Shown here: one piece after another, positions 8,147 through 17,140 of the stretch
Layout: each line of letters starts with the position of its first letter
Numbering within the stretch: position 1 is the first letter of the stretch
Assembly (NCBI GenBank): GCA_003577105.1
Contig: QEUQ01000003.1
Coordinates: forward strand, 1 to 64,000
Length of the DNA stretch: 64,000 bases
Source of the DNA: Acidobacteriota bacterium
Lineage (GTDB): Bacteria > Actinomycetota > Acidimicrobiia > ATN3
Direction of reading: 5' to 3'
The notes under the pieces: generated by a model
What the model saw: the letters and a program-made list of their open reading frames with translations, nothing else
Database searches by the model: none
Told to the model about the DNA's origin: nothing
Position numbers and translations under genes: made by a program

Positions 8147-8602
8147 TCACCGACTACGGCGCAGCGTGGCAAAGAAGTTACTGAGCAGGTCAGAGCACTC
8201 GTCACCGAGAACGCCCCCCGCCACCTCGACTTCGTGATTCAGGCGGGGATCCTGCACCAGGTTGTACAGGGTGGCTGTTGCACCGGCCTTCGGGTCATAG
8301 GCTCCAAAGATCAGGCGGCCTGCGCGAGAGGCCACGAGCGCCCCAGCGCACATCGGACACGGCTCTAGCGTCGAGGCCACGGTTACACCCTCGAGACGCC
8401 AGTTACCAAGCTTCTCAGCAGCAGCGCGCAGCGCCAGGATCTCGGCGTGCGCAGTGGGATCCTGATCGGTTTCCCGCCGGTTGTGCGCCCGTGCAATCAC
8501 CGCGTCGCCGGCCGAGATCGCGCATCCGATTGGGACTTCTCCCAACTCACCGGCCTTGGCTGCCTCGTCGAGGGCCACGCGCATCAGGTCTTCATCGGTC
8601 AA
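8147..8602 (-). CDS. tadA: tRNA-specific adenosine deaminase
   Basis: TadA converts adenosine-34 to inosine in tRNA-Arg(ACG). The zinc-deaminase motifs are complete: His52-Ala-Glu54 in PTAHAEIL and Cys82/Cys85 in EPCPMCAGAL. I choose the TTG at 8602, giving 151 residues (family about 150-165), preceded by GAGAGA and an AT-rich TATATGAAAC stretch that may be its promoter. The open frame runs on to 8872 but would cross the tRNA-Ser gene, so that extension is not real. The next in-frame ATG (8584) would trim the first helix. It is divergent from tRNA-Ser(GGA). Confidence 0.93.
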   Translation of the reverse strand: MTDEDLMRVALDEAAKAGELGEVPIGCAISAGDAVIARAHNRRETDQDPTAHAEILALRAAAEKLGNWRLEGVTVASTLEPCPMCAGALVASRAGRLIFGAYDPKAGATATLYNLVQDPRLNHEVEVAGGVLGDECSDLLSNFFATLRRSR

Positions 8603-8697
8603 GGCAAACTCTCTCGAAGATGTTTCATATAGAGGGATGTGAGGGTATACCGGGCCGGCGGCAGTTGCGTCCGGTGGTAGCCTTCGCCCTCGGTCCT

Positions 8698-8785
8698 GGA
8701 GGGGTCGCCTAGTTTGGCCTAGGGCGCACGCCTGGAAAGCGTGTAGGGGTATCCCCCCTCGTGGGTTCAAATCCCACCCCCTCCG
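8698..8785 (+). tRNA. tRNA-Ser (anticodon GGA)
   Basis: Acceptor GGAGGGG (8698-8704) pairs with CCCCTCC (8778-8784), discriminator G 8785. Anticodon arm CACGC-CTGGAAA-GCGTG, anticodon GGA. T arm GTGGG-TTCAAAT-CCCAC, with a long variable arm. The genomic sequence continues CCA at 8786-8788, so the 3' end is encoded, unlike the other tRNA-Ser in this window. Confidence 0.96.
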
Positions 8786-8840
8786 CCAACTGCCATTGTG
8801 GCAATCTGAACCTGGCAGATCCGAGCTAGATGCTCGGGCG

Positions 8841-8971
8841 GTCCGGTTGGGGCGATGACAGCTGGGTCCCACGCAACGGAATCCTGTGAACCGAGTCAGG
8901 TCCGGGAGGAAGCAGCTCTAAGCGGGCAATTTCGTGTGCCGTGGGGGTGCCTGGCCGAGCTGCAACCGGGC
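8841..8971 (+). ncRNA. ffs: signal recognition particle RNA (4.5S-like)
   Basis: The domain IV hallmark GTCAGGTCCGGGAGGAAGCAGC is present at about 8896-8917, with the opposing strand giving CGTGTGCCGTGGGGGTGCC. The outer helix closes with CCGGTTG (8843-8849) against CAACCGG (8963-8969), and CAGCT pairs with AGCTG inside it. The RNA binds Ffh for co-translational membrane targeting. Ends are set from the outer helix and could be off by a few bases. Location just before dnaX is common in Gram-positive genomes. Confidence 0.93.
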
Positions 8972-9034
8972 CGCCGGGGTATCTGACTAGAGGCACGCGT
9001 AAATGTCGTTCGCGTCCCTTACGATGAGCAGCAC

Positions 9035-10882
9035 ATGACCTACGCATCGCTATACCAGAAGTACCGGCCCGGGACCTTTGACGAAGTTATCGGGCAAGAG
9101 CATGTGACGCGCACACTCCGCAATGCCGTCGAGAACGATCAGGTCTTCCATGCCTACCTTTTCTCGGGCCCGCGGGGAACTGGCAAGACGAGCACGGCCA
9201 GAATCCTCGCTCGAGCACTGAATTGCGAGGAGGGCCCTACATCTTCTCCTTGCGGGAAGTGCCGGCCATGCATTGAGATCGCAGCAGGGTCATTCCCCGA
9301 CGTCTTTGAGATTGATGCCGCGACCCATTCCAAAGTGGAGGAGGCGCGTGAGTTCCTCGCCGGGGTGCCGACAGGCCTGACAGCCGGAGCTAGGCGGAAG
9401 CTGTACATCATCGATGAAGTGCACATGCTCTCGACGCATGCATTCAACGCTCTTCTCAAGACACTTGAAGAGCCTCCGGCTCATGTTGTCTTTGTGCTGG
9501 CGACGACAGAGCCTCACAAGGTTCCTCCGACAGTCGCCGGGCGGTGCCAGAGCCTTGAATTTCGGTTGGTCTCACCCCAGAAACTCGCCGAGCACTACAT
9601 CGAGATTTGCGAGAAGGAAGGCGTCAAGGCAGAGGCGGCCGCAATTGAGATGATCGCTCGCCAGGCCGGTGGTTCAGTGCGTGACGGACTGTCTCTGCTC
9701 GATCAGACGATCACAGCAATCTCAGAAGAGATCACGGTTGAGGCAGTGCTTGCCTTGACTGCTCGTAGTGAGAGCGAGACGGTTGCCGCAGTTGTCGATG
9801 CTGTTGCCGCAGGTGATCCCGCGAGGTGCTTCAAACTCATCGGCGATCTCGTTGATGAGGGCCGCGACATCAGGCATTTCGTCGCAGAGCTGAACCGCTA
9901 TTTCAGGGCGATGCTGGTGACGGTATTGGCGCCTTCGGCCCCCGGACTGGTTCAACTTGATGAATCAGCCAAGGCGCGAGTGGCGGCGCAGGCTGACCTC
10001 CTCGGCGAGTCGGCGATTCTCCGGGGAATCGACCTTTGTGGCGGCGTCATGACGGAGGCGGCATCAGGTGGCGACGTTCGCTTCGCTGTCGAGACGGCTT
10101 TGGTGCGCATGGCCCGACCGGCTACAGATCCGTCGCCCGCGGCTTTGCTTCAGAGGATTGAAAGCCTTGAGAAGTTGGTGAGCACTGGTGGTGCTCCGCC
10201 ATCTCCTTCAAGTGAGAGGGTGAGTGAGACGCCAGATGGCAAGGGCTCGGCTGATGTCGAAGCGCATACACCTGCTCCCAATCCCGCATCCGCCGATCCT
10301 GTTGTCCCCAGCGCGGCGGGCAGTGACGAGAACGCTGGCGAGCGGGTTGAAGCCGGACAACCACCGGTGGCGTCGGCAGTATCGGGGGAGGTGCCTGACT
10401 TCGACTACCTTCTGAGAATGTGGCCTGAGTTCCTGCAGGCGCTGAGAGACAAGCGCAAGCAGCGCCTCCACGCACTTCTTGCCGAGGGTCGCCCGATTGC
10501 GCTCGAGGGCAACGACTTGATCATCGGTTTCGGATCAAAGCACCAGTACCACGCGGACAGCCTCACGAACAGCCGGGATCAGTTTGATCAGCTTCTTGCG
10601 GAGGTTTACTCGGCCCCGCTGCGCATCCAAAGCCGGATCGTCGAGTCGGTCGATACGTCTGAACCTGAAGCTGCGACTCCTGAAGACGTTCCCGCGGCGC
10701 CGGCTTCGGCTCGGGTCCGAGCCGCCGATACCTCGAACCCGGCCGCCGATGCCTCGGCCGAAGCACCTGATTCAAGTGGCGAGACGCCGATATCGCCCAC
10801 CGATACCTCTGAGGTTGGGGTGGTAGATTTGGTTCGTGAAGCCTTTGCGGCCGAGGTAGTTGAGGAGTACCGATCCGAGTGA
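9035..10882 (+). CDS. dnaX: DNA polymerase III subunits gamma/tau
   Basis: The clamp-loader ATPase of 615 residues. AAA+ core: Walker [10 protein letters not shown] (45-53), zinc-binding Cys64, Cys73, Cys76 and Cys79, Walker B with the DEVHML box, and sensor motifs [16 protein letters not shown]. Domain III follows to about residue 365. Residues 370-470 are a low-complexity linker (Pro/Ser/Glu/Ala), then a tau-type domain (about 450-530, [12 protein letters not shown]...) and another acidic, Ala-rich linker before the C-terminus. No slippery A-tract for a gamma frameshift was seen. It overlaps ebfC by 4 bp (GTGA). Confidence 0.97.
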   Translation: MTYASLYQKYRPGTFDEVIGQEHVTRTLRNAVENDQVFHAYLFSGPRGTGKTSTARILARALNCEEGPTSSPCGKCRPCIEIAAGSFPDVFEIDAATHSKVEEAREFLAGVPTGLTAGARRKLYIIDEVHMLSTHAFNALLKTLEEPPAHVVFVLATTEPHKVPPTVAGRCQSLEFRLVSPQKLAEHYIEICEKEGVKAEAAAIEMIARQAGGSVRDGLSLLDQTITAISEEITVEAVLALTARSESETVAAVVDAVAAGDPARCFKLIGDLVDEGRDIRHFVAELNRYFRAMLVTVLAPSAPGLVQLDESAKARVAAQADLLGESAILRGIDLCGGVMTEAASGGDVRFAVETALVRMARPATDPSPAALLQRIESLEKLVSTGGAPPSPSSERVSETPDGKGSADVEAHTPAPNPASADPVVPSAAGSDENAGERVEAGQPPVASAVSGEVPDFDYLLRMWPEFLQALRDKRKQRLHALLAEGRPIALEGNDLIIGFGSKHQYHADSLTNSRDQFDQLLAEVYSAPLRIQSRIVESVDTSEPEAATPEDVPAAPASARVRAADTSNPAADASAEAPDSSGETPISPTDTSEVGVVDLVREAFAAEVVEEYRSE

Positions 10883-11472
10883 GCAAGAAACCGCGCAAGA
10901 AGAAGCCGCACAGGCCTTCAGGGGGCCGTTCTGGGGGTGCAGGCGGCGGCCTGGCGGGCGGGCTCGACATGAACCAAATGCTCCAGCAAGTCCAGCAAAT
11001 GCAGGAGGAAATGGCTGCGGCGCAGGCGGCCCTGGCCGATCGCACCGTAGAAGGCAGCGCTGGAGGGGGCATGGTCAAGGCAGAAGCCAACGGCCGTCAA
11101 CAAATTCTCAGCGTGAAGATCGACCCTGAGTGCGTTGACGCTGACGATGTCGAAATGCTCGAAGATCTCGTGCTTGCTGCTGTTTCTGATGCGCTTGAGA
11201 AGTCTGCCGCTCTGGCTGCCGACGCAATGCAAGGTCCGATGGGTGGCGTGGATCTTGGCGGCATTGATCTGGATTCACTTGGTATCGATCTCGACGGTCT
11301 CGGGCTTGGCGGCGGCCCGGCACTGGGGGGTGGCCCGGCAGTGGGGCGAGGCCCGGCACTGGGGGGTGGCCCGGCACTGGGCGCCTTGACTCCGGAACCC
11401 GCCCTTGGAAGCGCCGACGCAATCGAAAATCTCGCGCCTGAGCCAGGCGATTCCGGGCCCAGCGAGACCTGA
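10879..11472 (+). CDS. ebfC: YbaB/EbfC nucleoid-associated protein with a Gly-Pro-Ala-Leu repeat tail
   Basis: A 197-residue protein. Residues about 30-125 are the YbaB/EbfC DNA-binding domain: [22 protein letters not shown], then [23 protein letters not shown] and [18 protein letters not shown]. The family usually ends near 110 residues; here a 70-residue tail adds [25 protein letters not shown] and four GGPALG-type repeats. The start is GTG at 10879, overlapping the dnaX stop, and the basic leader [15 protein letters not shown] is also atypical. It binds DNA as a dimer in known cases and always travels with dnaX and recR, as here. Confidence 0.92.
   Translation: MSKKPRKKKPHRPSGGRSGGAGGGLAGGLDMNQMLQQVQQMQEEMAAAQAALADRTVEGSAGGGMVKAEANGRQQILSVKIDPECVDADDVEMLEDLVLAAVSDALEKSAALAADAMQGPMGGVDLGGIDLDSLGIDLDGLGLGGGPALGGGPAVGRGPALGGGPALGALTPEPALGSADAIENLAPEPGDSGPSET
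11311..11382 (+). repeat. four 18-bp tandem units in the ebfC tail
   Basis: Units at 11311-11328, 11329-11346, 11347-11364 and 11365-11382 each read G-G/R-G-P-A-L/V-G (first codon GGC, GGT or CGA, then GGC CCG GCA CTG/GTG GGG). They are near identical, which points to recent slippage expansion in a normally short protein. Confidence 0.93.
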
Positions 11473-11473
11473 T

Positions 11474-12076
11474 TTGTTCGAGGGACCGGTTCAAGACCTC
11501 GTAGACGAACTCTCCAAACTTCCGAGCATCGGCGGAAAGACTGCCCAACGAATCGCTTTCCATCTGTTGTTGCGGACCTCCCGTACCGACGCTGATCGGC
11601 TGGCGGCGGCGATCGTGGCAATCAAAGAACAGGTCGCGATCTGTCCGAGGTGTTTCAACTTCGCCGCCGGTGATCTTTGTCGCTTTTGTAGCGATTCAAG
11701 GCGCGACGAAACTGTTGTCTGTGTGGTCGAGTCGCCACCCGACATCATCGCGGTGGAACGAACCGGCGAATTTCGTGGGCTCTATCACGTACTCGGAGGT
11801 GCGATAAGCCCGATTCAGGGCATCGGCCCCGATGAGCTTCGAGTTCGCGAACTTCTCGACCGGATCAAGGCCGATGGCATTGTTGAGGTCATAATCGCCA
11901 CAAATCCAAACATCGAAGGCGAGGCGACCGCGATGTATATCGCTCGCCTGATCGAGCCCTTGGGCATTCGTGTGACCCGGATAGCTTCAGGACTTCCCGT
12001 GGGTGGAGACCTGGAGTACGCGGATGAAGTGACCCTCGGACGGGCACTGGAAGGACGTCGCGAAATTCATGGCTGA
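11474..12076 (+). CDS. recR: recombination mediator RecR
   Basis: RecR works with RecO/RecF to load RecA at gaps. From the TTG at 11474 the protein begins [13 protein letters not shown], exactly like actinobacterial RecR, and has 200 residues. It shows the helix-hairpin-helix [18 protein letters not shown], the zinc finger Cys57, Cys60, Cys69, Cys72 (CPRC..LCRFC), the Toprim domain [12 protein letters not shown] and the C-terminal [11 protein letters not shown]. The longer frame from 11405 would lie inside ebfC. The TTG is 2 bp after the ebfC stop, so the pair is translationally coupled. Confidence 0.96.
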   Translation: MFEGPVQDLVDELSKLPSIGGKTAQRIAFHLLLRTSRTDADRLAAAIVAIKEQVAICPRCFNFAAGDLCRFCSDSRRDETVVCVVESPPDIIAVERTGEFRGLYHVLGGAISPIQGIGPDELRVRELLDRIKADGIVEVIIATNPNIEGEATAMYIARLIEPLGIRVTRIASGLPVGGDLEYADEVTLGRALEGRREIHG

Positions 12077-12287
12077 AGTTGAGTGTGAATCTTGCGGAGC
12101 ACCGACTCTCGCAAATGACCTGTTTGCAGTGAGGCGAGCCCTCTACTCAGATCGGGAGGACCTAAACCCCGAAGTGCAGGATGTCCGCGAGATGTGGTGC
12201 TACGGCTGCTGCGAGACGTACCCAAATGTCTCGGGTGATGCCGAGCCAGACTCGGCAAGCGTTCCCGATTCAAGTCAGGCCGGTTAA
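12069..12287 (+). CDS. small zinc-ribbon-like protein
   Basis: A 72-residue acidic protein with Cys6/Cys9 (CESC) and Cys44, Cys47, Cys48 (CYGCC), spaced like a zinc ribbon. The ATG at 12069 overlaps the recR stop by 8 bp, so it is probably translated from the same message. The last 20 residues are Ser/Asp/Pro-rich and look disordered. I do not recognise the family; coupling to dnaX-ebfC-recR suggests, but does not show, a nucleic-acid role. Confidence 0.7.
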   Translation: MAEVECESCGAPTLANDLFAVRRALYSDREDLNPEVQDVREMWCYGCCETYPNVSGDAEPDSASVPDSSQAG

Positions 12288-12338
12288 GCTCTCAGATTCC
12301 GATGGAACTAGGAATGTCGAGCGGGGCGTCACACAGGC

Positions 12339-12995
12339 ATGAATAAGAAAGCAATGGTTGTGATCGTTATTGCCGGGGCGCTCATCCTGGCGCTGGGAGT
12401 ATTCGCGGCGATCAAGGTCACCTCAAGTTCGGACAAATCCAGGTCGGGAGGCAAAGATGCAGGTACTCCGACCGGAGATGTCGTGGTCATTGAGGGCGGG
12501 CGCGTCGTTGAAAAGCCGAACCCCTCGAACACGGTAGTTCTGCCGCCGGATGTGCAGGCTCCCGGCGGTGAGCCGATCTTCATGCCAAAGAACGAGATTC
12601 CGGTTCAGGAATTGCCGAAGGACAGCAATGAGACAGCTGCGATCAAGACCACGGGGGGCATTCGTCAGTCTCAGGCATCAGATCCAATTGTGATCTGCGG
12701 GCCGACTCCATCTCCCGAGTACTGGGTGGAATTGGAGAACGGCAAGCTCGGTGACCGCACATTCCGCATGAATTTTGCGATCTCCGGATATCAGGGTCCC
12801 GGCAAGTACACAACTGTCGTCGGCATTGCCATGTCATATCCCGACGGCAGCATGGCACCCTCGGCCGACGGGCAGGCGCTTGTGGAGGTGACCTCTGATG
12901 GCGCAGCCGGCAACGTCCGTGGCGAGTTCCAGTTCACCGAAGGACTGGTAAGTGTCTCACTTGCATATCGATGTGGTGCGCCTGCTCCGAAGTAG
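12339..12995 (+). CDS. secreted or membrane-anchored beta-rich protein, function unknown
   Basis: A 218-residue protein with a short cytoplasmic start (MNKK), one hydrophobic segment (about 5-26), a polar linker (28-100), and a C-terminal domain from about residue 115 (VICGPTPSPEYWVELENG...). The domain is beta-rich and carries two cysteines, in VICGP and AYRCG, that could form a disulfide outside the cell. No catalytic motif is seen. It lies alone between the recR unit and the convergent reductase gene. Confidence 0.75.
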   Translation: MNKKAMVVIVIAGALILALGVFAAIKVTSSSDKSRSGGKDAGTPTGDVVVIEGGRVVEKPNPSNTVVLPPDVQAPGGEPIFMPKNEIPVQELPKDSNETAAIKTTGGIRQSQASDPIVICGPTPSPEYWVELENGKLGDRTFRMNFAISGYQGPGKYTTVVGIAMSYPDGSMAPSADGQALVEVTSDGAAGNVRGEFQFTEGLVSVSLAYRCGAPAPK

Positions 12996-13014
12996 CTTGA
13001 TCCGCGACAGCGGC

Positions 13015-13731
13015 TCAGTCGTATTTCTCGACGAAAATTCGGCCAGGGTCAACGCCTAGCGCCTCAAGATCGGAAACCGCCCCCTCGCACATTTGCGGTG
13101 GACCGCAAAGGTAGCAGAGTGGGTCAGCCGGGAGGTGGGCAGCGATCATCTCCTGATCGATCCTCCGGTGGTACGGAACCTTGTCGCAATCCGGCTCCCT
13201 CGTCAGCGTATGGATCACTTCGAGGTTCGGCATCTTCGACTCGTACTCGGTGAGTTCATCACGATGGATTATGTATTCCCAGCTCTTGGAGCTAAACAGC
13301 AGCGTAATTGGGATGTCTGATATGCCCATATCGTTGCAATAGCGGATGATGCACATCAGGGGGACGACCCCGGAGCCCGCGCCGATGAGCGTCAGCGGGC
13401 CGCCGTCATCTGGCGTCCATGTGAATTTCCCGAACGGACCTCGGGTCTCGACGGTTGCGCCGACCTCAATCTCGTCGCACATGTGCCGCGAAATCGTGCC
13501 GTCCTCAATTCGCCTAATTGTGAGGTCGACGAATTCCCGGTCAGTTGGTGAGGAATCAATTGAGTAGGCGCGTTGCACCCGCCCCTTGTCCGGGAATTCG
13601 AAGCGGATATTGACGTACTGGCCACACACAAAATCGATGGGTTCCGGCAGGGCGAGCCGGAACGTCTTTGTTTCGGGGGTCTCCACGGTGATTCGCTCGA
13701 CGGTCGCGTCTTGCCACGGCTTGGGTGCCAT
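13015..13731 (-). CDS. FAD-dependent ferredoxin-NADP-type reductase, lacks a [2Fe-2S] domain
   Basis: A 238-residue oxidoreductase of the ferredoxin reductase superfamily. It has the FAD motif RAYSIDSSP (R-x-Y-S), the pyridine nucleotide motif GAGSGVVPLMCI, and the C-terminal CYLCGPPQMCEGA (CGPP-x-M). There is no C-terminal [2Fe-2S] ferredoxin domain, so it needs a separate acceptor, probably a ferredoxin or an oxygenase. The start is ATG 13731, preceded by AGGAGA 9 bp upstream; the frame continues to 13794 without such a site. It is a single gene. Partner unknown. Confidence 0.9.
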   Translation of the reverse strand: MAPKPWQDATVERITVETPETKTFRLALPEPIDFVCGQYVNIRFEFPDKGRVQRAYSIDSSPTDREFVDLTIRRIEDGTISRHMCDEIEVGATVETRGPFGKFTWTPDDGGPLTLIGAGSGVVPLMCIIRYCNDMGISDIPITLLFSSKSWEYIIHRDELTEYESKMPNLEVIHTLTREPDCDKVPYHRRIDQEMIAAHLPADPLCYLCGPPQMCEGAVSDLEALGVDPGRIFVEKYD

Positions 13732-13931
13732 GTAATTGGTCTCCTGGGTCGTCAGCTGCGGTATCCGCTCCGGCCCGTTCGGCGGGCCGTACATGGTAAT
13801 TGGCCGATGCCACTTCGGCCAGACTGTTTCAAGTGCCGAATACTGTCACAGGCGTTCGCGTAGACTCACTCAGATAGCGAGTGTGCTCCCATGCGTCGCG
13901 CGTAAGTGGCACCTACAACGGGGTGGAGACC

Positions 13932-14873
13932 TTGTCAGTTCAATGCCCAACCTGTGGATTTCCCAATCTCGAAGAGGTCGAGGTTTGTATCTCGTGTGGT
14001 CAAGCTCTCCCAGCGGCTTCGATGTCGCCCGCCGCACCGATACCCGGTGACTTTGCGTCGGCACCCTCTCAGGGGCTAGCGCCGCCTTCGCAGCTGGCCG
14101 ATAGCGCCGGGGTAGCAGCCGCGCCGATTGAACCCAGGGATTTGCCACATCGCGACCCAAATGCGTCAATCGAAATGTTCTTTCCGCAACGACACGGAGA
14201 ACTTCCCGCGAGCGCCGGAGCGAACCCGGAATTTGCAGCTGAATCGGCAAGCGGACCGGCTGTGTCAGGCGACTGGGGCGGAGGGGCGGTGCGATCCAAT
14301 GTGACCAGTGACGACCCATGGCTGAGCGCATATGACCACCCACAGACGCTGGGCGCCACTGTCGGGTCGGGATACAGAGCCCCAGTCGCTCATGTGAAGA
14401 AGCCAGCCAAGGTGCAGAGGTTTGCCCCATCGGACACGGTTACGGTCGTGGGGGCCTTGGCCCTGTTTGCGTCATTGATTTTGCCGTGGGCGACAAAGGT
14501 TCCGACCGAGGAGGTCGAAGAAGTTGTGACAGCCGGGTCGCTGCCTCTGGCTTTCTTGCTCAGTGGTTTTCAGGAGTCCTACGCGCTTCCCTGGCTCACC
14601 GCGTTTGTTGTCCTTGCCCTGTGCGGCTTGGGTGCAGTGCTTGGCACGGTAATTTCAGAGCGTCCGAGCTCCTACATGATTGTTTCCACTACGGGTCTCA
14701 CGGCCCTCTTGATCTCGGCAGCGTTTCTTGTGAAGCTGGCATCGCTGCAAACCGAGGTCGAGGCGGCGCAGGGTGGCTTCTCGCACGGAATCGGTATCTA
14801 CGTGGCAATTGGAGCCTCTCTCGTGATTCTTGCCGGGGCCACGCTTCGGTCCAATCGCATAAAGTCAACTTGA
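13932..14873 (+). CDS. zinc-ribbon membrane protein
   Basis: A protein of about 313 residues. The N-terminus has a zinc ribbon with Cys5, Cys8, Cys19 and Cys22 (CPTCGF...CISCGQ), followed by a long Pro/Ala/Ser-rich linker, and four TM helices at the C-terminus (starting VTVVGALALFASLILPWATKV). This is the common actinobacterial layout of ribbon plus membrane domain with unknown function. The start is uncertain: TTG 13932 or GTG 13923, both beside a GGTGGAG purine run; the ATG at 13881 gives an implausible leader. It is 18 bp before the epimerase gene. Confidence 0.75.
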   Translation: MSVQCPTCGFPNLEEVEVCISCGQALPAASMSPAAPIPGDFASAPSQGLAPPSQLADSAGVAAAPIEPRDLPHRDPNASIEMFFPQRHGELPASAGANPEFAAESASGPAVSGDWGGGAVRSNVTSDDPWLSAYDHPQTLGATVGSGYRAPVAHVKKPAKVQRFAPSDTVTVVGALALFASLILPWATKVPTEEVEEVVTAGSLPLAFLLSGFQESYALPWLTAFVVLALCGLGAVLGTVISERPSSYMIVSTTGLTALLISAAFLVKLASLQTEVEAAQGGFSHGIGIYVAIGASLVILAGATLRSNRIKST

Positions 14874-14891
14874 GCCCCGGGTAAGAGATCG

Positions 14892-15851
14892 ATGTCAGAC
14901 CCCGGTATCGAGAGGGCTCTGGTACTCGGCTCAACCGGCTTCCTTGGATCGCACCTTGTGGCGCACCTCGAGTCGCTCGGAGTTGAGACCCTGTGCGTTG
15001 GGGGCCCGCGAACGGGGAATCAGGGGGGCGTGACTGAGAACTCGGCGGGAGCAGCGGCAGGTGGGCGCCGTCCGCCAGATCGTTATCTGGACATCCGCGA
15101 TCTAGCCGAGGTCGGAAAGCTCATGCGCGACGTGAAGCCAACGCATGTCTTTCACTTGGCTGCAGTCCGCAACCGGGGCGCTGCTCCCGAGGATCTGTCG
15201 AGCTCAGTCGAGGTCAATGTGAACGGCTCTGCGAACGTCGCCGCCTGTTCGGCCAACTCAGGAGTCGAGCGTTTAGTGATAGCTGGCACGGCAGAGGAGT
15301 ACGGCTCGATTGCAGTTCCGTTTGTTGAATCGGCGGATGAGCATCCCGTAACGACCTACGGCATATCGAAAATGCTTGCAACTCATGCGAGTCTGGCTTG
15401 CGGTGAAATGATGGCCCTGCCTGTCGCGGTGCTACGGATTTCGGTCGCGTACGGACCAGGTCAGTCAGAGACCAGCCTTTTCGGCGGATTGGTATCGGCC
15501 CTTTCGCAGGGCCGACATTTCGCCATGAGTCTTGGCAATCAGACTCGTGATTTCGTCTGGGCCGGCGACGTTGCCGACGCACTCGTCAGGGCGGCTCTCG
15601 CACCGGATGCGGCTGGAACTATCGTCAACCTAGGGTCGGGATTTCCGATAACTGTCGCGGAGGCGGCCCGTACGGTCGCCGCGGCAGCAGGGAGGGAGGA
15701 ATTGCTCGGGATCGGCGAGCTTCCGCTTCGCAAGGGAGAAGCAGTCGAGTACACCTTGGACTTGAGCAAGTGCAGGAAAGTCTTGGGATGGACTCCGCCG
15801 ACGACGCTCGATGACGGGGTCCGCATGATGCTGGCAGCCGAAGGCTTGTGA
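14892..15851 (+). CDS. NAD-dependent nucleotide-sugar epimerase/dehydratase
   Basis: A 319-residue extended short-chain dehydrogenase. The NAD-binding GSTGFLGSHL (GxxGxxG) is at the N-terminus, and the catalytic Y-x3-K is in TTYGISKMLATH, with the upstream Ser/Thr in VIAGTAEEYGS. The C-terminal half resembles GDP-mannose 4,6-dehydratase and related epimerases (NQTRDFVWAGDVADALVRA). It overlaps the next glycosyltransferase by 4 bp (GTGA), so it probably supplies an activated sugar for that enzyme. The exact substrate cannot be read from the sequence. Confidence 0.88.
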   Translation: MSDPGIERALVLGSTGFLGSHLVAHLESLGVETLCVGGPRTGNQGGVTENSAGAAAGGRRPPDRYLDIRDLAEVGKLMRDVKPTHVFHLAAVRNRGAAPEDLSSSVEVNVNGSANVAACSANSGVERLVIAGTAEEYGSIAVPFVESADEHPVTTYGISKMLATHASLACGEMMALPVAVLRISVAYGPGQSETSLFGGLVSALSQGRHFAMSLGNQTRDFVWAGDVADALVRAALAPDAAGTIVNLGSGFPITVAEAARTVAAAAGREELLGIGELPLRKGEAVEYTLDLSKCRKVLGWTPPTTLDDGVRMMLAAEGL

Positions 15852-17140
15852 CACTGCGCATCCACTTTCACACTGATTCGGCGACTTTTGCTGGTTGCGA
15901 GCAGATGCTCACCGTCTTGCTTCCGGCATTTTCCGAATCCGAAGGCGTGGAAGTCTCTCTGTCTTACCGGAGGAGTGACGCCTATGAGCAAGGTCTCACG
16001 GAGCGAATTGGCGAGATTTGCACCTTCTATCCGGTATCTCTTCCAGAGGTGGCGGATCTCGAGGCAAGAATCAGGGCGCGCTTGTCCGGCCGAGCGATGA
16101 AGCCGATTAGGGGTCTCGTGATCGGACTCATGCACATCCTGCCAATTCGCCAAGTCTTCCAGCTCTACGATCTCGCCCCGCTCCGCAAGGTCTTCTCGAG
16201 AGTGCAACCTGACATCGTGCACATCAACAACGGAGGCTTTCCCGGAGCCGGCTCTGCCAATGCCGCCGCGCTGGCGTCTCACCTGGCGGGAGTTCGGAGC
16301 ACCGTTTATGTGGTCAACAACATTGCCTACGGACATGCCAGTCCTCTTCGCTGGGCCGGCTTCCCAATTGATCGCCTGGTCGCGCGTTGGACTGGCCGCT
16401 TCGTGACGGGCTCCGGCGTCGCAGCTGAGCGACTTTGTGCCGTTCTACGGCTGAAGCATTCGAGGGTCGAGGTGATTCCGAACGCGATCGCCCCTCGTGA
16501 GCCCGACGAGAGCAAAGGCGAGACGCGCCGGCGCCTCGGAATTGGCGCCGAAGAAACGCTCATCGCCTGCGTCGCCCGACTCGAGAAGCGAAAGGGTCAT
16601 CGGGTACTTGTCGAGGCGGCTGCAATTGCCAGGCCGGTAAGGGGAGCCAATCCCGTGACGATTCTTGTCGAAGGTGATGGGCCTGAGCGGGAGTCCATTG
16701 AAGCTGCGATTGCGCGATTTCGGGGGGAGGTAACTGTGCGAATGATCTCGCCAGAGAGGAACATCTGGAACCTCTTGCAGGCGAGTGACGCGATTGTGCT
16801 CCCCTCGCTCGATCGGGAGGACTTCCCCAATGTTGTGCTCGAAGCGATGAGCATGAGCAAGGCTGTGATTGCGAGTCGGGTAGGGGGAGTACCGGAGCAA
16901 GTGATTGATGGAACGACCGGCATTATCGTGCCTCCCGGCAACGTTCTGGCGCTTGCCAAAGCTATCGAGAAGCTGACATCTGAAAAGGCCTTGCTGCGCG
17001 AGCTAGGTCGAAATGGCCGACTCCACTACGAGCGGCAATTCGCTCCCGAGGCTGCAATTCGGCGTTACATGAATCTTTACCGATCGCTGATCGCGGTATC
17101 GGGAGAGCTGGCCGCGAGCTCCGGTTTCAAAGAGTCCTGA
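15848..17140 (+). CDS. glycosyltransferase, family 4 (GT-B fold)
   Basis: A 430-residue retaining GT-B transferase, starting at GTG 15848. The C-terminal nucleotide-sugar site is clear: VIPNAI, IACVARLEKRKGHRVLVEAA, LVEGDGPERESIEAAI, and the E-x7-E region DFPNVVLEAMSMSKAVIASRVGGVPEQV. The N-terminal acceptor domain includes DIVHINNGGFPGAGS. It likely transfers a sugar made by the epimerase. Its last 14 bp overlap the 3' end of the convergent thiolase gene. Confidence 0.93.
   Translation: MTLRIHFHTDSATFAGCEQMLTVLLPAFSESEGVEVSLSYRRSDAYEQGLTERIGEICTFYPVSLPEVADLEARIRARLSGRAMKPIRGLVIGLMHILPIRQVFQLYDLAPLRKVFSRVQPDIVHINNGGFPGAGSANAAALASHLAGVRSTVYVVNNIAYGHASPLRWAGFPIDRLVARWTGRFVTGSGVAAERLCAVLRLKHSRVEVIPNAIAPREPDESKGETRRRLGIGAEETLIACVARLEKRKGHRVLVEAAAIARPVRGANPVTILVEGDGPERESIEAAIARFRGEVTVRMISPERNIWNLLQASDAIVLPSLDREDFPNVVLEAMSMSKAVIASRVGGVPEQVIDGTTGIIVPPGNVLALAKAIEKLTSEKALLRELGRNGRLHYERQFAPEAAIRRYMNLYRSLIAVSGELAASSGFKES

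Noticed and set aside
8603-8872. Upstream extension of tadA
   Set aside because: It would translate through tRNA-Ser(GGA) and into the SRP RNA; the TTG at 8602 fits family length and motif position.
9035-10882. Programmed frameshift for a gamma form in dnaX
   Set aside because: I looked for an A-rich slippery run followed by a stem near the gamma end and found none convincing.
15539-16336. Minus-strand frame of 265 codons over the epimerase and glycosyltransferase genes
   Set aside because: Antisense to two genes with clear motifs; no recognisable domain in the translation.
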